A stretch of DNA of 55,923 nucleotides, from the IMG/VR virus record IMGVR_UViG_3300032053_000094, positions 1 through 55,923 of that record. One strand, 5' to 3'. Below, piece by piece: positions 40,681 through 49,095 of the stretch (its first letter is position 1; every line of letters starts with the position of its first letter). This DNA comes from a virus. Under the pieces are notes generated by a model. It was not told the origin of the DNA and did no database searches. It was given only the letters and a program-made list of their open reading frames with translations. The position numbers and the translations under genes were made by a program.

Positions 40681-40917
40681 TTACGTTCTATATACATTAA
40701 ATTCATATCCAGTATATAATGAAATGGTTTCACTGATATCACTAGAACGACTTGGGAAATCAGTCATTTTAATACCGACAAAATAAGCGTCAGTATCCTT
40801 AACCCACTCCTTAGATTCATTTAATTGTTGTCTGGGTAATATTTCAACCTCATTTACCACAATATTAAGTTCAGGGTATAAAATATTTAATATTTTTTGT
40901 ATTTGTTCTTTATCCAT
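40681..40917 (-). CDS. 78-aa small alpha-beta protein
   Basis: MDKEQIQKILNILYPELNIV, NEVEILPRQQLNESKEWVKD and DAYFVGIKMTDFPSRSSD: helix, strand, polar loop, strand, helix, strand. Same layout as the small proteins at 38563 and 54776. Function unknown. Confidence 0.6.
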   Translation of the reverse strand: MDKEQIQKILNILYPELNIVVNEVEILPRQQLNESKEWVKDTDAYFVGIKMTDFPSRSSDISETISLYTGYEFNVYRT

Positions 40918-40962
40918 TATAAAATAAAAATATAAACAAAAAAATAATAAATGAAATTATTT

Positions 40963-40994
40963 TTTGATAGTTAATAATTATTTTTTTATCTTTG
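40963..40994 (+). promoter_or_regulatory. Host-type promoter, near-leaderless start
   Basis: TTTG 40963-40966, 20 nt, TATCTTTG 40987-40994; ATG 41002. Confidence 0.8.
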
Positions 40995-41001
40995 TTTAAT
41001 T

Positions 41002-41418
41002 ATGGAACACCAAAATTCAAATAAAGGAAAATCAAATAACGGTAATACGTTTGAAAAAGAATTTACACAATTAACAGGTATTAAAAAAATGATGAAAAAA
41101 CAAAAACCTACTTTTGTTAATTCACATGGGTTAACACAAGTTGTTGATTTTGATTTTAAAACTGAAATAAATAATGTGCCAGTTTTTATTGACGTAACCA
41201 CAACTTATAGAAGTGATAGATTAAAACAAAAATCATATAATGCCTTAATGATGAAGACTAAAGTTGGGACACCATGTAAGTTTTATATGGTTGTTAAAAC
41301 TATGGTTGAGAATGGGAAAAAGAAAAACCCCATCTTAATTGAAGGTATAGATGGGGTTTTAAGTATTTCTGATTTTATGTTATTAATTGGTGTTAACAGT
41401 GTACCCGTTACCAATTAA
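41002..41418 (+). CDS. Possible PD-(D/E)xK nuclease-like protein
   Basis: 138 residues. NTFEKEFTQLTG, then VVDFDFKTEINNVPVFIDVT and TTYRSDRLKQKSYNALMMKT: acidic strands (DFDF, FIDVT) followed by a basic helix recall the PD-(D/E)xK core, with the Glu/Asp-x-x after a hydrophobic strand; the usual Lys could be Lys in the RLKQK helix. Not certain. A hairpin (41323-41360) lies inside the 3' coding part. The tail overlaps the LRR/PKD gene by 36 nt. Confidence 0.5.
   Translation: MEHQNSNKGKSNNGNTFEKEFTQLTGIKKMMKKQKPTFVNSHGLTQVVDFDFKTEINNVPVFIDVTTTYRSDRLKQKSYNALMMKTKVGTPCKFYMVVKTMVENGKKKNPILIEGIDGVLSISDFMLLIGVNSVPVTN
41323..41360 (+). terminator. Hairpin within a coding 3' end
   Basis: AAAAACCCCATC, 15-nt loop, GATGGGGTTTT. 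It overlaps codons of the 41002-41418 gene; almost the same stem occurs at 53461-53500. Confidence 0.4.
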
Positions 41419-43071
41419 AGTTGTTATAGCTGCTAAACCATCTGGAGGTCCTACTGTTGGTCCAGCATTTCCTGTTCCGTCTAGATATAAATTACCACCA
41501 GCACTTGTCAATATATTACTTAGGTAATATAATGTGTTGTTTGTTCCTGCGGTAGTAAATAAATTATCCTGTAAAGATAAATAAGTTATAGTTGTTGGTA
41601 TGTTAGGTGTTGGATTAAAGATGATTAAACTATTGTTACTTAAATCTAAATTAAGTAGACCATTAGGTAATGCGATAGTTGGGTCAAATGTTGTTAAACC
41701 ACTTTGACCAAATGTTCCCATATTACTACCAACACCACCATAAGGTTTATTATCACTAAAATCTAAATTTACTAATGATGATGGTAATGCGACAGATGGG
41801 TTATAAGTTGTTAATTCTGTATCGTACGCTTCAATATTATATATTTTAGTCGTAGTTAAAATACTAGATGCTGACCATACTGGTGTAGTTCCTGTTGCGA
41901 TAAAAACACATCCATCGGTATTAATAGTACCACTTTGTATATTTGCAACACTACTAAAACTATCACTAGCATTATATTTTTGAATTGTATATTCTCTACC
42001 AATAGTCAAAGTTCCACTTGTTTGGTTTTGAGTAAACACAGGATTAAATGAGGTTAAAGGATTTGTATATACATATAAATCCTGTAAACTATCTGGTAAA
42101 TTAATATCGAATGATGTTAAGCTATTATCAAAAATACTTAGATTATTTAATTCTGAATTTATAATATCAAATGTTGGATTAAATTCAGATATTTTGTTAC
42201 TACTTAAATACAAGCTATTAAGACTGTTTGGTATTGCATAATTAAATGGAGATGTAATACCTCCATTTTCACCTGGAACTCCATATCCATAATAAGATGA
42301 TGGATAATTACCTCCACAACTACCGATACTAAAATAATTTAAATTAGATGGTAATGGTTCTAATAATGTGAGTGTTTTCAAGTAGTAGTTATCACTAATA
42401 TCAAAATCGATTAAAGAATTAGGTAATAAATAAGATGGTGTAAATGATGTTAACCAGTTATCATCCAAATACAATTCTTCTAATATTGGTGACAATGGTG
42501 CCGAAAGAGTATCAAAACTAGTTAATATACATTTTTCGATATATAAAAACTCTAATGATGTTAAAAATTCACATCCATTAACTTGAGTTACTGGCATATT
42601 ATATATGTTTAATTCGTTAACTTCATTAAAATTATCAAAAGTAACTATAATAATGAAAGTACCGTTACTTAAATATGTGTGAGTAGGATTCATATAAGTT
42701 CCAGTATACGTATCGGTATTACCATCACCCCAATCAACAGTACAATTTGTACTATTATTCAAATAGATATCAAAATCCATTTCATTTCCTGGATTACCAC
42801 TCTTATAGAAATTATTCGAAGTATCGGAACTGAATTGAATTTCAATTGCTGGTATTCTTTGACATGCGGTTGGTGACGGGAACGGAGAAATTGAATTAAC
42901 AATTTCAATGTCACCATCTTTTGAGAAGGTTCCATCAACAAACCAAATATTTTTATATGACCCTTGGTCTATTCCGATATTATTGAATTCCATATTATCA
43001 GAACATCTTCTGTAGCTAAATTTAGCTAAAGAACTTCCATTATTTGTTAAAGTGTATTTACTACAAGACAT
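41383..43071 (-). CDS. PKD-domain plus BspA-like LRR protein (putative tail fibre / adhesin)
   Basis: 562 residues. N-terminal ~70 residues (MSCSKYTLTNNGSSLAKFSY, GIDQGSYKNIWFVDGTF) look like a fibre-attachment cap. Residues ~95-155 carry a PKD-like fold (WGDGNTDTYTGTYMNPTHTY). From ~155 to the end there are irregular leucine-rich repeats of the type LxLSxNxLxxFNPxxxLPxSLxxL, as in BspA-like surface proteins. Strong candidate for a receptor-binding or fibre protein. An upstream ATTTATTATAAAAT lies near the start. Confidence 0.75.
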   Translation of the reverse strand: MSCSKYTLTNNGSSLAKFSYRRCSDNMEFNNIGIDQGSYKNIWFVDGTFSKDGDIEIVNSISPFPSPTACQRIPAIEIQFSSDTSNNFYKSGNPGNEMDFDIYLNNSTNCTVDWGDGNTDTYTGTYMNPTHTYLSNGTFIIIVTFDNFNEVNELNIYNMPVTQVNGCEFLTSLEFLYIEKCILTSFDTLSAPLSPILEELYLDDNWLTSFTPSYLLPNSLIDFDISDNYYLKTLTLLEPLPSNLNYFSIGSCGGNYPSSYYGYGVPGENGGITSPFNYAIPNSLNSLYLSSNKISEFNPTFDIINSELNNLSIFDNSLTSFDINLPDSLQDLYVYTNPLTSFNPVFTQNQTSGTLTIGREYTIQKYNASDSFSSVANIQSGTINTDGCVFIATGTTPVWSASSILTTTKIYNIEAYDTELTTYNPSVALPSSLVNLDFSDNKPYGGVGSNMGTFGQSGLTTFDPTIALPNGLLNLDLSNNSLIIFNPTPNIPTTITYLSLQDNLFTTAGTNNTLYYLSNILTSAGGNLYLDGTGNAGPTVGPPDGLAAITTLIGNGYTVNTN

Positions 43072-43181
43072 AATTTTATATTATTTTATAATAAATAGTT
43101 CAAAATTCTAAAATATTGCATTTAAATTTTGAAAAATTAGGTTTATTTGTTTACCACTATAAATATGTAATAAAATAAAAA

Positions 43182-43207
43182 ACCCCTCGATAATTGAGGG
43201 GTTTATA
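43182..43207. terminator. Hairpin terminator
   Basis: AAAAAACCCCTC-GATAATT-GAGGGGTTTATAATT after the 55-aa lipoprotein gene. Confidence 0.75.
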
Positions 43208-43208
43208 A

Positions 43209-43376
43209 TTAATAATGTTTACAGTGTCTCCTAATGTGACCTACAGGATACCCATAATAATATTTACCATAATAATGAGGTCTTTGTGGTTTAATTTGAG
43301 TATAATAAGGTTTTCGGTTAACAAAACAAGAAGTTAATAATATTGATACCAAACAAAATAATATTAATTTTTTCAT
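43209..43376 (-). CDS. 55-aa lipoprotein
   Basis: MKKLILFCLVSILLTSC ends in lipobox LTSC; mature part is Tyr/His-rich (RPHYYGKYYYGYPVGHIRRH). ATG at 43374-43376. A host-type TACTTTTG box lies upstream. Candidate lysis or envelope lipoprotein. Confidence 0.7.
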   Translation of the reverse strand: MKKLILFCLVSILLTSCFVNRKPYYTQIKPQRPHYYGKYYYGYPVGHIRRHCKHY

Positions 43377-43393
43377 AATGAATTAATTTTCAA

Positions 43394-43401
43394 CAAAAGT
43401 A
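43394..43401 (-). promoter_or_regulatory. Host-type TAnnTTTG box
   Basis: Coding-strand TACTTTTG, 17 nt upstream of the ATG at 43376. Confidence 0.55.
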
Positions 43402-43458
43402 ATAAAAAAACCCTTAATTAATGTTAAGGGTTTATTAATATTTTATTTTTATAAATTA

Positions 43459-43809
43459 TTATCTTAATTCAGATAATGTAGGTAATACAACATCTGTAAT
43501 ACTTTTAGATGTTAATTCTCCACTAATCTGACTAATAACAGAATCAAACACTGTTTGTAGTACAGGTCCTTCTAATTTTTTTTCAGATATTAAAGTTCCT
43601 TTATCTCCTACCTTTTCATATACTGCAATTTCTACAATATGGGTTTGACCTTTTTTAGTTTTAGTACCACCAACCATGTATTTAGAAACACTTTCTTGTT
43701 GTGTTTGGACAGGAGTACCGCTACGTATAGCTTCTTTGGCTGCACTTCTTTCAGCACTACGACTTATTTGTTTTGTTATCGCTCTTAATTTTGGGAATCT
43801 TATTGCCAT
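43459..43809 (-). CDS. 116-aa hypothetical protein
   Basis: Basic N-terminus MAIRFPKLRAITKQISRSAE, middle GGTKTKKGQTHIVEIAVYEK, and LPTLSELR end. A single alpha/beta domain. TATTTAT-type element at 43827-43834 points to late expression. No family recognised. Confidence 0.62.
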   Translation of the reverse strand: MAIRFPKLRAITKQISRSAERSAAKEAIRSGTPVQTQQESVSKYMVGGTKTKKGQTHIVEIAVYEKVGDKGTLISEKKLEGPVLQTVFDSVISQISGELTSKSITDVVLPTLSELR

Positions 43810-43826
43810 AATATTATTGTTTACAT

Positions 43827-43834
43827 ATAAATAT
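43827..43834 (-). promoter_or_regulatory. TATTTAT-type element
   Basis: Coding-strand ATATTTAT, 17 nt upstream of the start at 43809. Confidence 0.45.
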
Positions 43835-43882
43835 ATCTTTCTAGTAAAAAAAATTATTTAATATTTAAAGTATCTTAATAAA

Positions 43883-44068
43883 TTAACTGAATAATTTATT
43901 AAGTTCTGACATAATTTGAACCTGTCGATTTTGTAGTTCCTGTATTTTTTTTAACTGTTGAGGATTCATTTCAATATCTTCACCTTTAATTTCAGATATT
44001 CTATTGCCAGTTCTGGTGTGTTCATTTAATAATTCACCATACTTTTGAGCTTTTTGTTCTTGATTCAT
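43883..44068 (-). CDS. 61-aa coiled-coil protein
   Basis: MNQEQKAQKYGELLNEHTRT, then PQQLKKIQELQNRQVQIMSE: an amphipathic helix pair with heptad Leu/Ile. Probably an oligomerising small protein. Confidence 0.6.
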   Translation of the reverse strand: MNQEQKAQKYGELLNEHTRTGNRISEIKGEDIEMNPQQLKKIQELQNRQVQIMSELNKLFS

Positions 44069-44085
44069 AATTGTTATTTTTTATT

Positions 44086-44265
44086 TTATTTATTTTCAAC
44101 ACTTGAAACTAATTGATAATTAATTCCTTTATAACTTAAATATCCTTTAGAAGGCTTAGTTTCAATTAATTCCCAAGTCATGGTGTATCCTTTTTCCCCA
44201 TCAATTGGTCTTGTAACCACTTTTTTATCTTTGACCTTTATATACCCCATTATTTTATTTTCCAT
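44086..44265 (-). CDS. 59-aa hypothetical protein
   Basis: ATG 44263-44265, stop 44086-44088. MENKIMGYIKVKDKKVVTRP, GEKGYTMTWELIETKPSKGY, LSYKGINYQLV: beta-rich, Lys/Tyr-rich. Directly upstream of the coiled-coil gene in the same direction. No family known. Confidence 0.55.
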   Translation of the reverse strand: MENKIMGYIKVKDKKVVTRPIDGEKGYTMTWELIETKPSKGYLSYKGINYQLVSSVENK

Positions 44266-44341
44266 ATTTCATAGTTTAATAAAAATATAGAATTTATTAA
44301 GTATTAATAAATAGAAAACTAACTTAATACCAATATTATAA

Positions 44342-44349
44342 ATATTTAT
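44342..44349 (+). promoter_or_regulatory. TATTTAT-type element
   Basis: ATATTTAT, 10 nt upstream of the ATG at 44360. Confidence 0.45.
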
Positions 44350-44359
44350 AATAACACCT

Positions 44360-45319
44360 ATGAAATATTTTTTATATATAATCACCCTGTTTATTACCAT
44401 AAATTGTAAATCCCAATGTCTTGACGTTTTTGGTAGAAATTCGGATTGCCCAACTGAAGAAGACTCTCTTGTTGTTTATAATAACGCTTTAAAAGTATAC
44501 GAATTTTATGAAAAAAATCCTGATTACACTAAGATTAAATCAGTAAGACTAAGAACAAAACAAGATGTTTTAAATTGTTTTTATCAATTAGAAGATGCTG
44601 TTGATACATTTAATATTCGTTGGCAATTAAGAGAAAGAGTTTTAAAAGGTGAAAATATCCCAAACGTTTTATTACCAAGAGATGGTAAAAATATACCATA
44701 TAGTGAGTATTATCTTTACATTGATAATTATCGATTTTACCAAAGAGAATTAGAAAGCGGGATTTTAAACACCTCTTCCCCATTTCCTCTTTATGATATC
44801 AGAATATCACCACTTATTATTAATTCATATGAAAATAAACTATCTTTTAATAATTTTAATGGAGATTATGTTAATATTGCGTTATATATTCCAGTTACAG
44901 TAAAACCATTTAGATTACTTTCAGACTCAGAAAAAGTTGTTAGAAATAATATTCTTAAAGGTGTTTACAAGACTATTCCAAAAACAAGTAAACCAGTTAA
45001 ATCAATCATACCTAAAATAAAATCAACAGTACCTGATACGACATTATTGTCTAGTGTTAATATTGAAATAATATTACCAACATATCGTCAAATAAATAAT
45101 TTAATTCCACCTAATGCTTATGCGATTTATTTTAGAGATTCTTATGGTGGAGGATGTTTAATAGGATATATGATTGGTAGAAAATTTAGAAAATTTTTAC
45201 CTACGAATGAATATTATTGGTCATTACCAAGTAATATTAAAAACTTTTTAAAAAATGATGTAGAAGTTGAAAAATATTTAAGGATTAAATTTGGTGGTTA
45301 TTATGACGGATTTTATTAA
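44360..45319 (+). CDS. Exported 319-aa protein
   Basis: Signal peptide MKYFLYIITLFITINCKSQC with typical flavobacterial ending (NCKSQ); Cys16 could be a lipidation site but the lipobox is weak. Mature protein has two further Cys, beta-rich segments (SPLIINSYENKLSFNNFNGD) and a Tyr-rich tail. No motif. Envelope or secreted protein; the phage would modify the cell surface. Confidence 0.68.
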   Translation: MKYFLYIITLFITINCKSQCLDVFGRNSDCPTEEDSLVVYNNALKVYEFYEKNPDYTKIKSVRLRTKQDVLNCFYQLEDAVDTFNIRWQLRERVLKGENIPNVLLPRDGKNIPYSEYYLYIDNYRFYQRELESGILNTSSPFPLYDIRISPLIINSYENKLSFNNFNGDYVNIALYIPVTVKPFRLLSDSEKVVRNNILKGVYKTIPKTSKPVKSIIPKIKSTVPDTTLLSSVNIEIILPTYRQINNLIPPNAYAIYFRDSYGGGCLIGYMIGRKFRKFLPTNEYYWSLPSNIKNFLKNDVEVEKYLRIKFGGYYDGFY

Positions 45320-45603
45320 CCTTTAAATTTTTTAAGTCTATTTTTAAATTCTTGGTCAATCATTTGAGATTGTTTTTTTTCTAATCTAACAACCAATTCT
45401 TTCAAATCATGTTTTGAATATTTAGAAAAATGCTTACAATAAATTTCGGAATAATTATTTAACGGAGGTAGTTCACAATCAATTCTATCAAAATTTTCTA
45501 TAATTTGATTAATAACCATAACTTGTCTTTTAGCCTTTTCATATTCAAAATAGGTCTCCTGTATGATTCTATTAAATTCTGATTCAGACAACATTATTTT
45601 CAT
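45316..45603 (-). CDS. Tagged 95-aa protein
   Basis: MKIMLSESEFNRIIQETYFE: LSE|S-type leader. The rest is helical and charged (HDLKELVVRLEKKQSQMIDQ, EFKNRLKKFKG) with Cys-bearing loop. Overlaps the convergent exported gene by 4 nt. Coding-strand TATTTATT lies 10 nt upstream. Confidence 0.65.
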   Translation of the reverse strand: MKIMLSESEFNRIIQETYFEYEKAKRQVMVINQIIENFDRIDCELPPLNNYSEIYCKHFSKYSKHDLKELVVRLEKKQSQMIDQEFKNRLKKFKG

Positions 45604-45620
45604 ATTTTAATAAATACATT

Positions 45621-45700
45621 AAAAAAGGGATAAGAGTAGCGAATTCTTATCCCAAACCGAACGTAACCATTCGTGTCCTAAGCTGGGTCTTTAAACCCAG
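45621..45700 (-). ncRNA. Structured 3' segment downstream of a Vsr-like endonuclease gene
   Basis: On the minus strand: CTGGGT-TTAAAG-ACCCAG, CGAA..TTCG, then GGGATAAGAATTCG..CTTATCCC followed by TTTTTT (45621-45653 hairpin with T-run). The last hairpin is an intrinsic terminator. The first two are unexplained; they could be an RNA remnant (riboswitch, ribozyme piece) or a 3'UTR element. Confidence 0.4.
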
Positions 45701-45707
45701 GGTATCT

Positions 45708-46559
45708 TTATTGATTATATCCATCACCTAATAATGTAATTCCCTTATTATTTAGAGAATTAATTAATTGTGATTCTAATGTGTTATATTTTATTTTATA
45801 CGATACTCTAATCAAATTTATATTGTTTTTTAAACAATACTCATTTTTAAATTTATCAAACTGCTGACCAGTTATAAATTTATCCATACCAAACTTATTT
45901 GAAGGTTTAAAATGTTGTTCTCCGTCAAATTCAATTATGGTATTCAAACTAGGTATATAAAAGTCAAAAGGTAATTTTCTACAGGATTTTCCTTCTCTAG
46001 TATTTGTACAATCATTAAATTTTTTTTCTCTAACAAATTTAATATTATTATTTTCCAAAATTTTAGAGATTTCTTCAGCACCATAATATTTTTTTATGCC
46101 TGTAAAATGTTTTGTGATTTCCTCATAAAAATTAGGTAATGATTTATTTCTTTGTCTTGCAGAATAATATTCGTTAGGAAATTTACTTTCAAATTCGGTT
46201 TTACTACTTACTTTTGAGGCTGCGGATTTCATATCCTCATTTGAATACTTTCTCTCTTTTCTTTTGTTTTCAAAAGGACATACTCCCTTACCTTGCATAT
46301 GAGTATTAGGAAATACTTCAAAATAATTAACACCATATTCACCCATCATTTCATCTTTATGTTTTGGGCAAATTACTTTAACTTTTGTATTAGTATCTTT
46401 AAAATCAACTAATGAATAGTCATATTTTGGTGTACCATCAGGATTTTTATGTACCTCTTGAGCGCTAGAAATAAATTCATCTTGAGTTAACCTATTATGG
46501 CCCCCTCGACCTGATTCTAATAAATAATTATAATGAGATTCTTTTATTATTATTTTCAT
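45708..46559 (-). CDS. Tagged Vsr/PD-(D/E)xK-type homing endonuclease
   Basis: 283 residues. Leader MKIIIKESHYNYLLESGRGG, as in the tag class. Residues ~22-95 carry a zinc-binding repeat (YDYSLVDFKDTNTKVKVICP-KH, PNTHMQGKGVCPF), typical of free-standing phage homing enzymes. The C-terminal nuclease domain reads KLPFDFYIPSLNTIIEFDGE, then QHF, FDKFKNEYCLKNNINLIRVS: Vsr-like EDxHD/PD-(D/E)xK core (Asp in DFYIP, Glu-Phe-Asp-Gly-Glu-Gln-His). Unusual as tag plus nuclease: either the tag routes it into the virion or the nuclease invaded a tagged gene. Confidence 0.82.
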   Translation of the reverse strand: MKIIIKESHYNYLLESGRGGHNRLTQDEFISSAQEVHKNPDGTPKYDYSLVDFKDTNTKVKVICPKHKDEMMGEYGVNYFEVFPNTHMQGKGVCPFENKRKERKYSNEDMKSAASKVSSKTEFESKFPNEYYSARQRNKSLPNFYEEITKHFTGIKKYYGAEEISKILENNNIKFVREKKFNDCTNTREGKSCRKLPFDFYIPSLNTIIEFDGEQHFKPSNKFGMDKFITGQQFDKFKNEYCLKNNINLIRVSYKIKYNTLESQLINSLNNKGITLLGDGYNQ

Positions 46560-46561
46560 AA

Positions 46562-47107
46562 TTAAAAATCAATTCCATCGACAAATACGGGAATTCCAAG
46601 AAGTCCTTCCCACATTTCTTTTATGTACTCCATAACTTCCATCTTATACCCATTATTAACCTCTTCATCCCCCTCAACCATCAGTTCATTACCATCGACA
46701 TGGGTTATTAATTTTATCGAGCCACCCTCATCAAAATACTTAAAAAGATTACCATCGTCATCACTCAATATATTAACTTGATATGTGTTATCATCTAATA
46801 TCATAATATCATAAGGATTAAGAAACCCCGAATCTATTAACATAGATAATATAGGATTATTTGCTATCTGTTCTTTAACCTTTAATCCCATCGTTGTTTG
46901 TTTTGTTTGTACTGGTTCTATTTTTTCGTCAGGATTATTTAAGATATGTTTTTCCTCATCTGTTAACGAATCATAACCTAATTCGTTTATTTTATCTAAA
47001 ATATCATCAACAAGTTCTTGATTTTGAAATCTACGAGTTTCTTTAATAACACGTTTAAATAATTTTGAAATTTGAGTTTCAGTTAGTATTATATTTTTTT
47101 TGCCCAT
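46562..47107 (-). CDS. Tagged 181-aa acidic protein
   Basis: MGKKNIILTETQISKLFKRV-IKE is the second tag type. Then DDILDKINELGYDSLTDEEK, an interaction helix pair, and a C-terminal acidic beta-domain (YDIMILDDNTYQVNILSDDD). 181 residues, no enzyme motif. Coding-strand GTATTTAT lies upstream; stop-start spacing of 2 nt with the nuclease gene. Confidence 0.68.
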   Translation of the reverse strand: MGKKNIILTETQISKLFKRVIKETRRFQNQELVDDILDKINELGYDSLTDEEKHILNNPDEKIEPVQTKQTTMGLKVKEQIANNPILSMLIDSGFLNPYDIMILDDNTYQVNILSDDDGNLFKYFDEGGSIKLITHVDGNELMVEGDEEVNNGYKMEVMEYIKEMWEGLLGIPVFVDGIDF

Positions 47108-47140
47108 TTTATTGTTTTAATATAAATACAAAGATAAATA

Positions 47141-47166
47141 AAAAACCCCACGATAATGTGGGGTAA
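47141..47166. terminator. Hairpin terminator
   Basis: AAAACCCCAC-GATAAT-GTGGGGTAAGTATTTTT after the 47173 gene. Confidence 0.7.
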
Positions 47167-47172
47167 GTATTT

Positions 47173-47955
47173 TTAATAAACAAAAGAACCAGGACAGGCC
47201 TTTTTTAGTGCCTCATCACTACATTCTTTTGGTAATTGTCTTGTTGTTGTTGGCATACAATTAATAGAACTTTTTGGTGGACAATCACTCTTAACAGGAG
47301 ATTGACCTTCACCTTCAAAACATTTAATAAATGCATCATAACTAAATGTTGTTCCTTTTTCTAATGCAACTGACAAACAATACTTAATTGTTGCACAATC
47401 ATCATATTGCCATCCATCTTTATTTATTTTTTCATACCACTTAGTTCCTTTTTTAATTCTTGTTCTTCTTTCATCTCTTTTCTTAATAACTTCATCGCAC
47501 TTACACTGAGGCTCTTTTATTAGACCCTTGTCAATCATTGCCTTTAATGTGTTATACCCAATAATTCCATCAGGAGACAAACCTGGTATTGTTTTTTGAA
47601 ACTCTATTGTTGCTTGTTCAGTTTCATTTCTAAATTTTCCATCACACTTGGTGTAATCCTCTTTACATCCTTCAATCATTCCTCCTCCTTGCTTATCAGG
47701 ATTAAATCCTCCATTAATTAAACCATGTTGTAATTGTTTAACAACATCACTATTTGGACAACCATTTTTTGCAACTTTTGCTTTACATAAAATTGCACAT
47801 AAATCATCACTTGGTAATACACATTCTGCCGTTTGTTCAGTTAAAATAGATTTAAATAATTCACCAAGATTTTTTTGTTCAGATATGACAACACCTCTTT
47901 CATGTTTTAAAAGAGATTTCATTCTTTCTATTTCGTTTGATATATTGTTTTTCAT
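47173..47955 (-). CDS. Tagged peptidoglycan-binding protein with Cys-rich tail
   Basis: 260 residues from the ATG at 47955 (MKNNISNEIERMKSLLKHER, then GVVISEQ), directly after the stop of the upstream gene. SPDGIIGYNTLKAM and VVKQLQHGLINGGF are PG_binding_1-like; about 12 Cys are distributed in pairs (DDLCAILCKA, EPQCKCDEV), so disulfides are likely. Probably a virion protein that binds cell wall. Coupled to the 133-aa gene. Confidence 0.72.
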   Translation of the reverse strand: MKNNISNEIERMKSLLKHERGVVISEQKNLGELFKSILTEQTAECVLPSDDLCAILCKAKVAKNGCPNSDVVKQLQHGLINGGFNPDKQGGGMIEGCKEDYTKCDGKFRNETEQATIEFQKTIPGLSPDGIIGYNTLKAMIDKGLIKEPQCKCDEVIKKRDERRTRIKKGTKWYEKINKDGWQYDDCATIKYCLSVALEKGTTFSYDAFIKCFEGEGQSPVKSDCPPKSSINCMPTTTRQLPKECSDEALKKACPGSFVY

Positions 47956-47959
47956 TTTA

Positions 47960-48361
47960 TTAAAAATTTGGTAACTTTTCACTCCATACTGAATTGCTTC
48001 CGCCAAATGTGTTTTTTAAAGCTTCAATACCTTTATCTAACATATTTTTTATGTCAACAGAATTAATGTCAACTCCTGACTTATTTTTAACACATGTGAT
48101 AAAATTAGGATTGGCAACAGCCTTTAAACCTTTTAAACAATTAAGTAATGCGTTAGGATTTGTATCACCACCCATATTTGGATTTTTTAAAGATGAACAA
48201 GCACTTGGTACTTGTATGTTGTTTTCAGTTGCACATGAAGTAATTGACTCAACTATTTTTGAGAAATCAAAACTTTCACGTATTACTGATTTTTTAGTTC
48301 CGTGCATTTCTAAAATTCTATCTTTTTCAGATTTAGAAATATCATTAAATAAATGTTTCAT
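47960..48361 (-). CDS. Tagged 133-aa Cys-containing protein
   Basis: MKHLFNDISKSEKDRILEMH leader (tag class EKxxIL). Then several Cys (SCATENNIQVPSACSSLKNP, LLNCLKGL, FITCVKNK) spaced as in a small disulfide-rich fold. TATTTAT-type element at 48382-48389. Unknown virion protein, translated just before the PG-binding protein. Confidence 0.65.
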   Translation of the reverse strand: MKHLFNDISKSEKDRILEMHGTKKSVIRESFDFSKIVESITSCATENNIQVPSACSSLKNPNMGGDTNPNALLNCLKGLKAVANPNFITCVKNKSGVDINSVDIKNMLDKGIEALKNTFGGSNSVWSEKLPNF

Positions 48362-48381
48362 AATTAGTTATTTTTATTATT

Positions 48382-48389
48382 ATAAATAT
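48382..48389 (-). promoter_or_regulatory. TATTTAT-type element
   Basis: Coding-strand ATATTTAT, 20 nt upstream of the start at 48361. Confidence 0.45.
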
Positions 48390-48397
48390 AACGAATT

Positions 48398-48427
48398 AAA
48401 AAAAACCCCTCGTATGAAGGGTTTTAA
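48398..48427. terminator. Hairpin terminator
   Basis: AAAACCCCTCGTATGAAGGGTTTTAAAT between the lipoprotein and tagged gene. Confidence 0.7.
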
Positions 48428-48432
48428 ATAAA

Positions 48433-49017
48433 TTATTGTATTAATGGTACTCCCACAAAGAATGGATTATCAATCCAACCATTTGTAGCTTTTGAATGTA
48501 TTCCTGGACTGATACCATTCCAGCTGTAATTAGTTTCTGATGGAAAATATCCATTATAATATCCATTTCTAATAATAGTAACAGTATCTATAAAATCATA
48601 ATCTCCCATTACACCACCATTAGGTATTAGTATATGTGGTGTTTCTATACCATTAATGTAGAAATATCTGTAATCAATTACATCAGCTTTAAGTTGTGCA
48701 TTAAAGTTTCTAAGCCCAACATGTAAATGCCATTTAACCACTACAATGGTATCAAAAACAATCACTTTATTATCGGCGTCATATGGACCATAAACTCCTG
48801 GAGCAAATCCTACAGGTACAAACCCTCCCCATATAGGAGATTTCAATATAGGGCTAGTCACTTGTGTCCAAGTGGGATTGGGGTTTGTATAGTCTACAGT
48901 TCTTCTTGAAGTTAATGATGTCGAAACATCTTGTGTTGTTTGTGTCTTTAATTTTTCTTTTGTACATCCTAGTATCAATAAACTTATTACTGTGACTAGT
49001 GTTAAAATTTTCTTCAT
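48433..49017 (-). CDS. 194-aa lipoprotein
   Basis: Signal MKKILTLVTVISLLILGC with lipobox LILGC, then a Thr/Ser-rich linker and a beta-rich domain with Gly-Pro-Tyr (VYGPYDADNKVIVFDTIVVV) and Trp/Tyr strings. Looks like a surface beta-sandwich. Outer-membrane lipoprotein by sequence; a possible superinfection-exclusion or host-modifying factor. Confidence 0.72.
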   Translation of the reverse strand: MKKILTLVTVISLLILGCTKEKLKTQTTQDVSTSLTSRRTVDYTNPNPTWTQVTSPILKSPIWGGFVPVGFAPGVYGPYDADNKVIVFDTIVVVKWHLHVGLRNFNAQLKADVIDYRYFYINGIETPHILIPNGGVMGDYDFIDTVTIIRNGYYNGYFPSETNYSWNGISPGIHSKATNGWIDNPFFVGVPLIQ

Positions 49018-49066
49018 CTTGTTTCTTTGGTTTTTTTATATGTTTATTTTTTATTATAAGTAAATA

Positions 49067-49093
49067 AAAAACCCTTCATTTAGAAGGGTTATT
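49067..49093. terminator. Hairpin terminator
   Basis: AAAAACCCTTCATTTAGAAGGGTTATTATT after the 49096 gene. Confidence 0.7.
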
Positions 49094-49095
49094 AT

